A DNA stretch of 64,000 nucleotides from Natronoglomus mannanivorans (lineage in GTDB: Archaea; Halobacteriota; Halobacteria; Halobacteriales; Natrialbaceae), in the NCBI GenBank assembly GCA_025517485.1, contig JAOPKB010000001.1, forward strand, positions 1 to 64,000, read 5' to 3'. The notes under the pieces are model-generated. The model saw only the letters and a list, made by a program, of their open reading frames with translations, was not told where the DNA came from and did not search any database. Shown here piece after piece: positions 25,031 through 33,797 of this stretch. The translations under genes were made by a program, and so were the position numbers. The stretch's first letter is position 1. Each line of letters starts with the position of its first letter.

Positions 25031-25603
25031 TCAGATACGGACACAAGGTGGGAGAGTGAGTTCCTCTGGCTCAACGACATAGTTCTCCTTCGTACCGGGA
25101 TGCCGTCGAGGTTTTCTATCAGTCACGCGCTCCTTTGAAGCATATCCAAGTAGACGAACTCGCGCTCTGTCTGCTCCCCAGTCAAGAACGTGTACACGGA
25201 AATAGAGATCTGCGGTGAGTTCCTTATCCGTGCGAACCAGCAGCTGTGGATATCGCATTGCATCAGTTGCGGTCGCCTTGACGTCTACAGTCTTATTGCC
25301 TAAGACAAGATCGGTACCATCGTCACCAAATCGGTATGTCTCAGTGTCAATCTCGACATTATAACGATGTGCAACCGCTATTTCTCCGAGAATTCCAATT
25401 TGATGGCTCGTTAGGGCATCATTCTTGCCAAATACGACTCCACCGTCGATCTCTTTGTACGATTCATTTCGGTCTTCTGCGAGAGCATCAACAGTACGCA
25501 GTTGATCTGGAATCAGTTCAATAACCGGCAGCTCATAGAGTGGAATGTCCACCGGTGAGGTCGTGGCGAGAGACTTTTCTCGCTGGGCTGTTGTGATTGA
25601 CAT
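25031..25603 (-). CDS. PD-(D/E)XK nuclease-like protein
   Basis: 190 residues. The core reads LGEIAVAHRYNVEI (E74), DDGTDLVLGNKTVDVKAT (D98, then D107-x-K109), LLVRTDKEL: the order Glu, Asp, Asp-x-Lys with a hydrophobic strand matches the PD-(D/E)XK phosphodiesterase fold and all catalytic positions are present. The N-terminus (SPVDIPLYELPVIEL) and the C-terminus (RVRLLGYASKERV ... VVEPEELTLPP) align with a second protein at 39,941, where the catalytic residues are lost. Together with the coupled 98-residue protein and the divergent 82-residue gene it borders the PLD-SNF2 helicase. It probably cuts DNA or serves as a repair/defence nuclease; the substrate is unknown. Confidence 0.8.
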   Translation of the reverse strand: MSITTAQREKSLATTSPVDIPLYELPVIELIPDQLRTVDALAEDRNESYKEIDGGVVFGKNDALTSHQIGILGEIAVAHRYNVEIDTETYRFGDDGTDLVLGNKTVDVKATATDAMRYPQLLVRTDKELTADLYFRVHVLDWGADRARVRLLGYASKERVTDRKPRRHPGTKENYVVEPEELTLPPCVRI

Positions 25604-25629
25604 GCTGTCTCTTTGGTTGGGGACAGCTC

Positions 25630-25653
25630 GGTCGCGTGCGCCAACACGCGGCC
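25630..25653. repeat. Hairpin-forming inverted repeat
   Basis: GGTCGCGTG-CGCCAA-CACGCGGCC: nine positions, eight paired plus one G-T wobble, in the 224-base gap between divergent genes (nuclease-like, minus; 82-aa, plus). Could be an operator or RNA stem in the leader of the nuclease-like gene. Confidence 0.4.
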
Positions 25654-25827
25654 ACCTTTCGTGATTGGGATCACTAGGGCAGCGAGCTGCGAATTATCCT
25701 ATGTTGTCTAGTATAAAAGACACTTGCATTTTTACTCAATAACGCAAGGAGAACTCATGAGACATGCATTATTTAGGTAGACCGGTCAACTAATGAGGAC
25801 AGATACATATCTGGTGGACAACTACAA

Positions 25828-26076
25828 ATGGAAGATATTCCCCAGCCAACTTCAGAACCCTACGAAGTTGGAGACAAGGTGCGCGTTTATCTTGGTTCTG
25901 ACGATCCAGATAATCGATTCCACAACGAACGCTGTGAGGTCGTAGACGTGTTTGAAGACGGTTTAGGGGAAGAAACTGGTCGAGAGTTAGACCGGTTTTC
26001 CTATCGTGTGCGCGCTATTAATAGCGGAAGTGTGATCCCAGTCCAATTCCGCCACTCCGATCTCGTCCCGGAGTGA
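25828..26076 (+). CDS. Small SH3-like haloarchaeal protein
   Basis: 82 residues, very acidic, with VGDKVRVYLGSDDPDNRFHNERCEV and FRHSDLVPE. It resembles a family of short haloarchaeal proteins with this opening and ending and a predicted SH3-like beta barrel; no function is known. CAGATA-CA-TATCTG at 25,800-25,813, just before the start, is an imperfect palindrome that may overlap the promoter. It precedes the PLD-SNF2 helicase by 54 bases on the same strand and may be co-transcribed. Confidence 0.75.
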   Translation: MEDIPQPTSEPYEVGDKVRVYLGSDDPDNRFHNERCEVVDVFEDGLGEETGRELDRFSYRVRAINSGSVIPVQFRHSDLVPE

Positions 26077-26130
26077 ACTTATAGGGGAATGACCTAACCT
26101 CTAAAAAGCATTAAGAGGGCAACCAGTCAT

Positions 26131-29100
26131 GTGACTAGTCAGGACATGGTCTATTTGGATCCGTTGGTCGATAACGGGGATGTCAAACTCGAAGGCGTCC
26201 ATCGCAAATTGCTTCCCGATTCGGAAGAAGTAAGAATTGCGACCGGATATTTCTATCTCTCGGGCTTTGATCTTCTCAGAGAGGACATAGATAGTTTGCT
26301 CGATCCTTCCAAACAGGACTATGCCCCAATGAGGATTCTAATGGGGCGACAAACAGATCAGAAAACTGCTGACGAGATCTCGGAAGGCCAAAGCCTGCGT
26401 ACCCAATTCCGAGAAGAAGTTGAAGCAGATATCGCAGGTCTGAATCACGCACAGCTTGACAGGTTAGATCGACTTAAGGAATTTATTGAACAGGGCTACG
26501 TCGATATTCGCGTCCGAGCACCTGAACAAGGGTATTTCCATGCGAAAGGGACTAGCTTCCGTCTCCGCCCTGATAATCCAGCACTTCGAGAAGGAGACAC
26601 TGATCGTCGAGACTGCGCACTAATCGTTGGATCTTCTAATTTCACTGCCAGTGGTCAGCGGAATAATATTGAACTGAATCTTACCACCCAGGATCCACAT
26701 AAGGTTGAAGCATTTGAGGAATGGTATGACAACCAATGGGCAAATGCAGACGAATTCAGCGAAGAACTTGTTGATATTATTGAAACTAGTGATCGGTACC
26801 AAGATTGGCAGCAGCAGAAAGAAGAAGAGCAGAGTGAAGGCAAATCCGTTGAACTTGGTCAATATATTGAACCCTTCGAGTTGTACAAACTTCTTGCGTA
26901 TGATGCCCTAAACGGCAATGTTAGTACTAGAGATAGCCCTCTCTACTACTTCCAATCACTGGGATACGAGAGTGCTAAGGAGAAGCTCTCCCAATATAAC
27001 GGGTGTATCATTTCTGATTCAGTCGGCCTCGGAAAATCGTTTATCGGTGGTGAACTACTGTACGACTATCGCCAAGCAGGCGAACGCTGTCTTCTCATCG
27101 TTCCCGCAAACTTAACCGAGCAATGGACCGAGCTTCTTCAAGACCAAACTGATGAGGATGGAAATCCCTTCTTCGGTCTTCAGGTTGACGGGAAGCATCT
27201 TGATATCATGTCGATCAGCAAATTCCAGAATCTCTCGTACGAGGAGGTTCAGGAGCTACGAAATGGCTATGATATCGTTCTGATCGACGAAGCCCATCGT
27301 TTCCGGAATTTTGGAAAGTGGCGTCCAAATCCCGACCACGACGATGACTACAAGGGAACACGCCGCCATGCAAATCTTCGTCAGCTTCGCGGGAAGACGA
27401 TGATTCTCTTGACTGCGACACCGATTAACAATTCTGCGACCGATCTGAAAAACCTCATCTCGTTGTTTACTGGCTCAGAAGAACTACGGAATAAGGCGAG
27501 TCTTGACTTCAGTGCTTTCGACGAATATATCGACTTAGCAGAGCAGCGAAAACGGATTGCAGCGGACAAAGAGGACGTATCCGAGGATGAGAAGCAACAA
27601 CTCACGGATCAACTTCAGCGCCGGTCGAAGGAGATCTCCAAGATCCTGAATGAGGTGATGGTTCTCCGGACGCGGAAGCACGTGAAGGATGAAATCCTTG
27701 ACGAGGAGGACTTCGAGATGAGCTTCAAGCCACCACGCCTTTCGAAAGAGGAGTATTCTCTCCCGCCCGCCTATCAGCCGATATATCGGATGCTTCCGGA
27801 TGTTATGGATGCACTCCACCTCCCCCATATTACGATCAGGAACCCGCAAGGTGGTGGAACGTTGAAAGCGCTGTACAAGCTGAACTTGCTGAAACGACTC
27901 GAATCATCGACCTACGCGTTCGTCCAATCGCTCGAAACATTGCACGAGAGCGAGAGTGCACTTCTTGGCCTGCTTGACACGTTACCTGAAGACGAGGATA
28001 TTGATGCTCTCCACAGCTTCCAAGCTAGCGATGATGAAACAACGCTTGATGACTTTGTGGAGGGAGCGAATGCCGCAGAGGATCTCGAACAGACATTAGA
28101 AGAATTTGGCTTCGATGCAGGAGTTGTACGGGCTGATGGTGGAGACGAAGACACGGAGCTTGCTGATGCGACCATTGGCGAGGTCAAAACGCACATCCGA
28201 GAGGATTTGACGCTCTTAGCGTACTTCCTCTCACAGTTCATCGGCGACGTTGCCCGCGATACTGGTGCAGTAAGCGATTATGCTGTTGAGACCCGGCAAT
28301 GGCTACACGATCACGATGTTGGCGTCATTCCGGATGTCACAGAAGAAGAACTGAATCCGATCCTTTACCCGGGCAGTGATCTGAGTGATGTCGATGAAGC
28401 AACCCGTGAATTTTACGAAGCAGTTTTCGGTCTCCGAGAGTTTCGAGACCCGAAAATTGACCGGCTCGGAGAGATCCTCAATGGGTACGATAAGAAGGTA
28501 CTCGTCTTCACCCAGTACCGAGCAACTGCGGAATATGTTTATCGGACTCTCCGTGCTGATCCAGAGTCACCGCTTACCGACGCGAACAGTGCTGTCGTGA
28601 AGGGCGGTGACGAGAACAAACAAGATATCATCAAGCGATTTGCACCGGAAGCGACCGGGTATCAGCGGACGCTCGCGGAGTCTGATGAAAGTGAACTCCA
28701 ATATGTGATTGCGACAGACACTCTCAGTGAAGGAGTGAACCTCCAGGACGTCAATGTCGTTGTCAACTATGATCTGCCATGGAATCCAATGCGGATTGTC
28801 CAGCGCGTCGGCCGCGTCGATCGAATCGGGAGTACAGCGGACAAATACGTCCATAATTTCTATCCTGACGGTGACATCGAGGCGGCGATCCAGCTTCTCG
28901 AACGTCTACAGGCGAAAATCAATGACATCGCCCTGATAGTCGGCAAGGAGAATAATATTCTTGACCCGAATGAGGATCAGGTTCTCGAACGTGCTGGCGT
29001 CGAAACTGAGAAGACGATCGGTGAACTCGAAGTCGAAGAGATCGAGCGTTCACTGCGAGAATCGCGTGCTGTAGACGATATTAACGAACTCGACGACGCG

Positions 29101-29937
29101 AGCAAGAACCCGCTTCTCCGACACGCTGGCAGTGATGAGAATGCCGCCTACGAACGCTACCTGTTGAAAAACGAACTCAACGAAGAGTACGAGCTGGAAG
29201 CAGATGACTTCGAATTCGCTGAAGGCTACTTCGATGATGATCCAGACGACCGAGATCTTCTGTATACAAACGCCGTAAATATGGATGCTGGGCCGCCAGC
29301 AGGCGTGTTCGGGTTAGCTCATCTCTGGTTCGATAAGGAGGAGTCACCCCTTGGCCGGGTACAGCGAGCCTTCTACCACAAACGATTCGGTGGAGATGTC
29401 AGAGAGACAAATATCCGGATGCTACGGTTCCAACCAGATACGAGTGGAGAACCGATTCACAAGGATGCAGATTCCGCTCGGGTTATCGAGAACCGAGATA
29501 CAATCGAGAGCCTCATCGAGGATCGATTAGAATCGATCCGTGAAAGTCAGGTCGAAGGTGCGTTTCTCCAGGGCGGGGAGCACTCAAAGGAGCAAGAAAC
29601 GTTGATCAGTTTCTGTCGCCAATATATCGAACCTCAATTCGAGAATGAACCTACATCGAGCGAATATGAGAGTGTTAGTGATCGTGCGAAAGATCTTCGA
29701 AGCCGATTAGGTGATATTGGACTCAAAAATTCAGATGAGGATCAAGTACTTCGAGACCGTTTCCGTCACAATGACGATTATGAGACGCTACCAGATTGGC
29801 CGGTAGACGAGTTCCTCGATGAATTAGAAGACTTCCTCGACGAATACGTAGCTGAATCGACTGAGTATCAAGAGACATTGGTTGAGGAGAGCGATGTACG
29901 AGCTCAGTTAGTGTGTTGGGGTATTGTCGATTCGTAG
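26131..29937 (+). CDS. PLD-SNF2 fusion helicase
   Basis: 1268 residues. The N-terminal 190 residues form a phospholipase-D-like domain: HAKGTSF (H137-x-K) followed by VGSSNFTASG (GSxN), one HKD motif, so dimerisation would be needed for a full active site. Helicase motifs follow: SDSVGLGKS (about 294-302), IDEAHRF (about 385), LLTATPINN, then in the second RecA fold VLVFTQYRATAEYVY, ATDTLSEGVNLQ and QRVGRVDRIGS (about 892). This is a SNF2/RapA-type translocase fused to PLD. Separate PLD and SNF2 proteins (DrmC, DrmD) occur in DISARM; the fused form is known in archaea and bacteria near methylases. An Eco57I-type methylase gene lies 6 kb downstream. Start is GTG 26,131 or ATG 26,146; I keep the longer. 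Confidence 0.88.
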   Translation: MTSQDMVYLDPLVDNGDVKLEGVHRKLLPDSEEVRIATGYFYLSGFDLLREDIDSLLDPSKQDYAPMRILMGRQTDQKTADEISEGQSLRTQFREEVEADIAGLNHAQLDRLDRLKEFIEQGYVDIRVRAPEQGYFHAKGTSFRLRPDNPALREGDTDRRDCALIVGSSNFTASGQRNNIELNLTTQDPHKVEAFEEWYDNQWANADEFSEELVDIIETSDRYQDWQQQKEEEQSEGKSVELGQYIEPFELYKLLAYDALNGNVSTRDSPLYYFQSLGYESAKEKLSQYNGCIISDSVGLGKSFIGGELLYDYRQAGERCLLIVPANLTEQWTELLQDQTDEDGNPFFGLQVDGKHLDIMSISKFQNLSYEEVQELRNGYDIVLIDEAHRFRNFGKWRPNPDHDDDYKGTRRHANLRQLRGKTMILLTATPINNSATDLKNLISLFTGSEELRNKASLDFSAFDEYIDLAEQRKRIAADKEDVSEDEKQQLTDQLQRRSKEISKILNEVMVLRTRKHVKDEILDEEDFEMSFKPPRLSKEEYSLPPAYQPIYRMLPDVMDALHLPHITIRNPQGGGTLKALYKLNLLKRLESSTYAFVQSLETLHESESALLGLLDTLPEDEDIDALHSFQASDDETTLDDFVEGANAAEDLEQTLEEFGFDAGVVRADGGDEDTELADATIGEVKTHIREDLTLLAYFLSQFIGDVARDTGAVSDYAVETRQWLHDHDVGVIPDVTEEELNPILYPGSDLSDVDEATREFYEAVFGLREFRDPKIDRLGEILNGYDKKVLVFTQYRATAEYVYRTLRADPESPLTDANSAVVKGGDENKQDIIKRFAPEATGYQRTLAESDESELQYVIATDTLSEGVNLQDVNVVVNYDLPWNPMRIVQRVGRVDRIGSTADKYVHNFYPDGDIEAAIQLLERLQAKINDIALIVGKENNILDPNEDQVLERAGVETEKTIGELEVEEIERSLRESRAVDDINELDDASKNPLLRHAGSDENAAYERYLLKNELNEEYELEADDFEFAEGYFDDDPDDRDLLYTNAVNMDAGPPAGVFGLAHLWFDKEESPLGRVQRAFYHKRFGGDVRETNIRMLRFQPDTSGEPIHKDADSARVIENRDTIESLIEDRLESIRESQVEGAFLQGGEHSKEQETLISFCRQYIEPQFENEPTSSEYESVSDRAKDLRSRLGDIGLKNSDEDQVLRDRFRHNDDYETLPDWPVDEFLDELEDFLDEYVAESTEYQETLVEESDVRAQLVCWGIVDS

Positions 29938-30471
29938 ATCTGTTATTCCCTCGTTGTGGGTATTCCACAAAATATGCTAAATAATACTACAAGGGTATCG
30001 AGAAAATCTCTACCCTAGTTACTGGGATTATCACAGGCTTGTCGATATTTTAGTTTTTGCTGGGATATCCTCCAATAGAGCGTTGATATTGTCATCGTCT
30101 TGGGGTAATGGTGTCATCTACTCGGCTTGTACAGATCACATGCAAGAAGACGACCAGTGCACAGATTCATTGACGGTCATATCACTGATTAGCAGTAGAT
30201 AGTAGCACGGTTTCTTCTTCAGAAAAATCCGTGAAACTCGCGTTCAGTACAGTTCTCGTGAAGATGGAAAAACACTTGCCTGACATCGGTTCTGTAGAGC
30301 GTCTCGCTCCAGTCCCTGAAGTGGACGACGTATAGCGCGAAAAACTCCAGTACTGAGCACCCCTGTCGATTTCATTCGGGCCAGCCTTTGCTGAACCTGC
30401 CGATCAGTACACACACAGACTTAGCAAATTGCTACTCTTCATTGCAGCCGATCCCAGACTGATTCTCGCGT
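29938..30471. other. Gene-poor spacer with repeat-like fragments
   Basis: About 530 bases after the PLD-SNF2 gene. No gene is convincing. It contains fragments such as AACTCGCGTTCAGTACAG (near 30,236) that recur near 30,465 and 31,220 in slightly changed form, suggesting decayed ends of mobile elements. Confidence 0.45.
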
Positions 30472-30642
30472 TCAGTACTCTGGCTTAATTTCGTTGTCGA
30501 TATAGATGGTTGGGTCAGGGTCAGTGGTTGCGTCTTTGCATTTTGGCAAGTACTCTTCAACAAAGGATTCACTGGCGTGTCGAAGGTAGATCGCCGCTAT
30601 TTCGACTTCTTCGCCGTCTTCGTTGGCTTCTTGTTCAGTCAT
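30472..30642 (-). CDS. Small acidic protein, 56 aa
   Basis: A minus-strand frame of 56 residues: MTEQEANEDGEEVEIAAIYL, then RHASESFVEEYLPKCKDATT and a short tail. The composition (acidic, helical, one Cys) is typical of a real haloarchaeal small protein, and no competing frame of equal quality exists. Function unknown. The gene is divergent from the 153-residue gene at 30,732, with 89 bases between their starts. Confidence 0.5.
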   Translation of the reverse strand: MTEQEANEDGEEVEIAAIYLRHASESFVEEYLPKCKDATTDPDPTIYIDNEIKPEY

Positions 30643-30731
30643 ATGCTGGTTCGTTTGCTGGTAAACTTGTAAGTTTACTCGTTGGTATTCTTGTCCAGAA
30701 TAGTTTTCATTGCTGAGATTTATCTTTCTCT

Positions 30732-31193
30732 ATGGACAGAAGCATCGAGGTTCCGGTCGAACAATTCACTTCTAAACTGGAGAAAGAGGGTGTTGAAGTT
30801 CATGATGATGGCAGGGTAGCCGCAGAAGCACGGATCGACGGGAGACTGAATATCTTTGGTTTTGCCGTGGCCAATGATGATGTTCAATATATGAATGGTG
30901 ATGGTGATGATGAAGACATTTGGCAACTAATCATCTATCACGGGGATTCTGGAGATATCTATCTGGACGGCACTAACAGTATCATCATTCTTTCCTCGCA
31001 GAACAATGACTTGGAACCATTCCATGAGTTGTTGGAGTGGATGGAGTGGCTTGAGATGCCGTTCTCGGAGTTTCTTGAGGGAGAGGATGCCGAGATCGAC
31101 CCGGAAGAGATTGAGTGGGAACGAGACCCTGATACAGTGCAGGTTCTGTCCGATGCACCTCGATTGACTGAATGGGAGCCGAACACTCTATAG
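30732..31193 (+). CDS. Acidic hypothetical protein, 153 aa
   Basis: A 153-residue, strongly acidic protein (pI clearly low), beginning MDRSIEVPVEQFTSKL. The N-terminal half alternates strands and turns (GRLNIFGFAVANDDVQYM, IWQLIIYHGDSGDIYLDG); the middle has a Trp/Glu-rich helix (ELLEWMEWLEMPFSEF). I do not recognise it. Repeat-rich non-coding DNA flanks both sides. Confidence 0.6.
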   Translation: MDRSIEVPVEQFTSKLEKEGVEVHDDGRVAAEARIDGRLNIFGFAVANDDVQYMNGDGDDEDIWQLIIYHGDSGDIYLDGTNSIIILSSQNNDLEPFHELLEWMEWLEMPFSEFLEGEDAEIDPEEIEWERDPDTVQVLSDAPRLTEWEPNTL

Positions 31194-31645
31194 TAGTTTC
31201 TTTATTCAGTAGGAGACGTGGAACTCGCGGTCAGTATAGGTGGTGTAGGTAACAGAGCAGCTATCCATCTCACTGATAGCTGTCAACAACAGCGTGCTGA
31301 ATACAGGGGTTGAGCCTTGTTTAGACGCTCCTGAAGGCGACGGTCGGTGGCTAGTCGGGTGAACTGAATCAGTCTTTGAGTGCCTCTCTATCCGATTTTG
31401 TTTTTGGACAAAGGCCCTAGAGGACGATCTGCGCCGCGTCTAAACAAGGCCCAGGGGTTGTATACAGCATGTTGGGCACCTTCTATTCACTGGCAAAGCT
31501 CGGAACAAGCTATTAAGCAGGAGGACGATTGGCCGGTTCGCTCCAGTAAATGGTTTGTCGGAACAGCAGCTGCGGGAAGACCTACGACGATATTGCGCCA
31601 AAACGACCGGTAATTATACAGAGGTCCCGTTAGAAACTCTGGCGA
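31194..31645. other. Spacer holding a MITE-like inverted-repeat element
   Basis: About 450 bases between two same-strand hypothetical genes; its main content is the inverted-repeat element at 31,290-31,474. A 77-codon open frame over the right arm is rejected because it is made of the repeat itself. Confidence 0.5.
31290..31474. repeat. MITE-like element with 39-base inverted arms
   Basis: The left arm (31,290-31,328) ends GCCTTGTTTAGACGC and the right arm (31,436-31,474) begins GCGTCTAAACAAGGC, an exact 15-base reverse complement; beyond it the arms still match at most positions for 24 more bases (CAGCGTGCTGAATACAGG against its complement). The 107-base centre has no coding content. The layout is that of a small non-autonomous transposable element or a nested insertion. 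A third exact copy of the 15-mer is at 32,569. Confidence 0.6.
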
Positions 31646-32458
31646 ATGGCTATCTCTCCCTGGTTGGCCAGTCTCTTAGCAATATTGCCTGAACTTGTGG
31701 CTGGCCTTACTCTACTGGTCGCGAGCCTCTCAGCGGTGTTCGGTTACTTGAACTACCGGAGTCAAGATTATACGTCGATCGATGCTCGCCAAGTTGAGCT
31801 ATCCAAGGCTCTGGATGGCAACACCATCACCTACGCCTACAGCCACAATCGGGAGGTCCTCAAGAATCGGGACCGATTCATTGACTCGCTTGCGATGCAC
31901 GTCCGCACGCCACGCATCTTCGACCGGTCACTCCTCAGTGAACGCGAGACAGAGGAATTCAAGGAAAAGTACCTTCTAAAGTGTCGGAATTCGAGATACA
32001 CCCGGATCCAAGTCGAGTTCGATGCGGACACCCACAGATTCCCTGATTTGTATGATCTCTGTATCTTTTCCGGATTCATTCCTAGTCAACACACGAGCGA
32101 CTTCACTAGCATCGTCCCAGATGGGAAGAACTCGAATATCTCGGTCATCAATCGTATTGGCCCCCAGCATTTCGAAATCGAAGTAGTTTCCGAGCGGCCG
32201 ACCGACGTGCAAAGTAGCTTGGACTCGGTCTATGGAGCGGTCACAACAGCGATCGTCCGAAGAGGATTGTTAGAACAGGGTGAGTTGCATTTGATGATAA
32301 AGCAAAGTCTGGAATCAGACCTCGAAGAAATGATTGAGAAGTTTGAGAACGCAGATCCCGATGAAGTGGCTCTAGTGAAAGGACCAGCGATACCGGAGGG
32401 AGTGTTAGATGAGTTCCGGGACAGGCGGTCGCTATTCTTCTCAAAAGCACCAGTATGA
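31646..32458 (+). CDS. Single-pass membrane protein with soluble domain
   Basis: 270 residues. A hydrophobic N-terminus (about residues 5-35: WLASLLAILPELVAGLTLLVASL) anchors the protein; the remaining 230 residues are a soluble alpha/beta domain (RYTRIQVEFDADTHRFPDLYDLC, SVINRIGPQHFEIEVVS) with no motif I recognise. The gene lies between two direct copies of the 15-base sequence GCGTCTAAACAAGGC (31,436 and 32,569), so it may have been moved as a cassette. Neighbouring genes are unrelated hypotheticals. Confidence 0.6.
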   Translation: MAISPWLASLLAILPELVAGLTLLVASLSAVFGYLNYRSQDYTSIDARQVELSKALDGNTITYAYSHNREVLKNRDRFIDSLAMHVRTPRIFDRSLLSERETEEFKEKYLLKCRNSRYTRIQVEFDADTHRFPDLYDLCIFSGFIPSQHTSDFTSIVPDGKNSNISVINRIGPQHFEIEVVSERPTDVQSSLDSVYGAVTTAIVRRGLLEQGELHLMIKQSLESDLEEMIEKFENADPDEVALVKGPAIPEGVLDEFRDRRSLFFSKAPV

Positions 32459-32568
32459 ATTCGCTCATCGCCGTCCGAAGGGAAAGACCACAGCTCGCTC
32501 CGATCTATAGGCAAATTCACTGAGCAGCTGATTCGCAGCGTCATTGTCTAAATAAGTTGGCTGGTTCC

Positions 32569-32583
32569 GCGTCTAAACAAGGC
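32569..32583 (+). repeat. 15-bp repeat, third copy
   Basis: GCGTCTAAACAAGGC, identical to 31,436-31,450 and inverse of 31,314-31,328. With the copy at 31,436 it forms direct repeats bracketing the 270-residue gene. Confidence 0.65.
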
Positions 32584-32642
32584 CGTCTCAATGTAATTTG
32601 CTTGCCGGTACACTTATCAGTCTGAGCGGCCCACTTTCATGT

Positions 32643-32747
32643 ATGACGCTGGAAGAATCAGTCCGAGAGTTGGAAGATCAACTCAACATGAGCCAGAGTG
32701 AAGAAGTAGAGGAGACAGGACGAATCGTCGCACGTCTTCAGGACTGA
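32643..32747 (+). CDS. Possible 34-aa helical protein
   Basis: MTLEESVRELEDQLNMSQSE and 14 more residues, a Glu-rich amphipathic helix. ACTTATCAG near 32,610 could be a TATA element about 30 bases upstream. Small size makes chance occurrence possible; kept because both promoter spacing and composition fit. Confidence 0.35.
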   Translation: MTLEESVRELEDQLNMSQSEEVEETGRIVARLQD

Positions 32748-32823
32748 TAGTCCAGCAGCTTTCTTTCGAACTATTTGGTATTCCACAGCCATTCAGAACC
32801 CTGTTTAGGTACAGATCATTCGC

Positions 32824-33705
32824 TTACTGGAGTTGTTTGAGGTCGTCTGCAAACTCATGTTTCGTGAGCCCTGGTTTGTCGATTAGTTCTTGATGACCGC
32901 TTCGACGGACAGCATCCTCTGTGAATCGAATCCAGAGTTCTTCGTGCTCTTCCGCGTAATGACGCCATCTTTCGCTCGGAGGAAGTGAGAGATCGTACTC
33001 GTCGAGGTGTATTTCGATACCATGTTTTCGCTCAAGTACGTCGCATCCAAATGAAGCTAAATGTGCGAACCGGTCACCTTTGCGCCGTACTGTAAGCAGC
33101 CGTTTTGACTCTTTGATGTACTCGTTGACCCACTCCATCCATGCATATTCGTTCCCACCATCCATCTGTCGCGCCGTATTTGGCATCGAAAAGTCGGGCG
33201 CAATTCTTCGGAGATAGAGTTGACACATCCCGATCGCTGTTCGGTGATTTGCATTTGGAAGCGCATGCTTCAGAATGAGGTTCGACGCGAGACGACCAGC
33301 GACTTCGGTCGCAGTTCCATTCCAGTCCACTTGGTCGAGCGCAGGCTCGATATCCTCTGCAACGATATCTTTGTAGGCTTTTATCCGCTTTCCTTCCTCC
33401 TCGAAATTCTCCTTCAAAACCGTCTTGAAGACGTTCACATACCGAGTAGCGATCACGTCGTTAGCTGACTTCATTGACGAAATTCGATCCACAAGATCGT
33501 ATTCGATAGCATCAGCATCACCACTCGCCCCTACGGCAGTATAGACGACGTATACCGTCTGATTGAGATCATATTCCTCGACCTTGACCGATTTCTGGCT
33601 CTCGTAGTTCACTACTCGCTTTCCAATCGCTTCGAAATCTGGATTTACAAAGTCAAACGAGAACTGCTTGTCGTCCGGATGATGGTAGAAGACACGAGAG
33701 GTCAT
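32824..33705 (-). CDS. Fic/Doc-like protein with altered active-site loop
   Basis: 293 residues. HALPNANHRTAI at 147-158 matches the Fic/Doc active loop (HxFx(D/E)(G/A)N(K/G)R): the catalytic H147, N153 and R155 and the following Thr are present, but the acidic residue that binds Mg is Asn (N151), and Phe is Leu. Fic and Doc enzymes transfer AMP or phosphate to protein side chains; the Asp-to-Asn change would weaken or change the activity. The N-terminal 100 residues have beta character and may be a target-binding part, and the C-terminus is helical. No inhibitory (S/T)xxxE(G/N) helix or antitoxin gene is obvious next to it. Repeat-rich DNA lies downstream. Confidence 0.72.
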   Translation of the reverse strand: MTSRVFYHHPDDKQFSFDFVNPDFEAIGKRVVNYESQKSVKVEEYDLNQTVYVVYTAVGASGDADAIEYDLVDRISSMKSANDVIATRYVNVFKTVLKENFEEEGKRIKAYKDIVAEDIEPALDQVDWNGTATEVAGRLASNLILKHALPNANHRTAIGMCQLYLRRIAPDFSMPNTARQMDGGNEYAWMEWVNEYIKESKRLLTVRRKGDRFAHLASFGCDVLERKHGIEIHLDEYDLSLPPSERWRHYAEEHEELWIRFTEDAVRRSGHQELIDKPGLTKHEFADDLKQLQ

Positions 33706-33797
33706 TACCTCAGAAGAGGCCCTCCGTGACTATATTCCTACGGTCTGTTGAAGTTTTTACCACGAGGTACTAATTTCCCTTAATCAATAAATGGGAG

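Larger units (their letters stand above)
32459..32823. other. Spacer with repeat copy and tiny ORF
   Basis: About 365 bases containing the third copy of the 15-base repeat (32,569) and a 34-codon frame (32,643). A weaker relative of the repeat, CCCTGTTTAGGTAC, lies near 32,800 just past the Fic-like gene's end. Confidence 0.4.

Noticed and set aside
22400..26139. CATGTGACTAGT shared by the 22,410 and 26,131 gene starts
   Set aside because: A 12-base match is expected many times by chance in 64 kb, and no longer homology flanks it.
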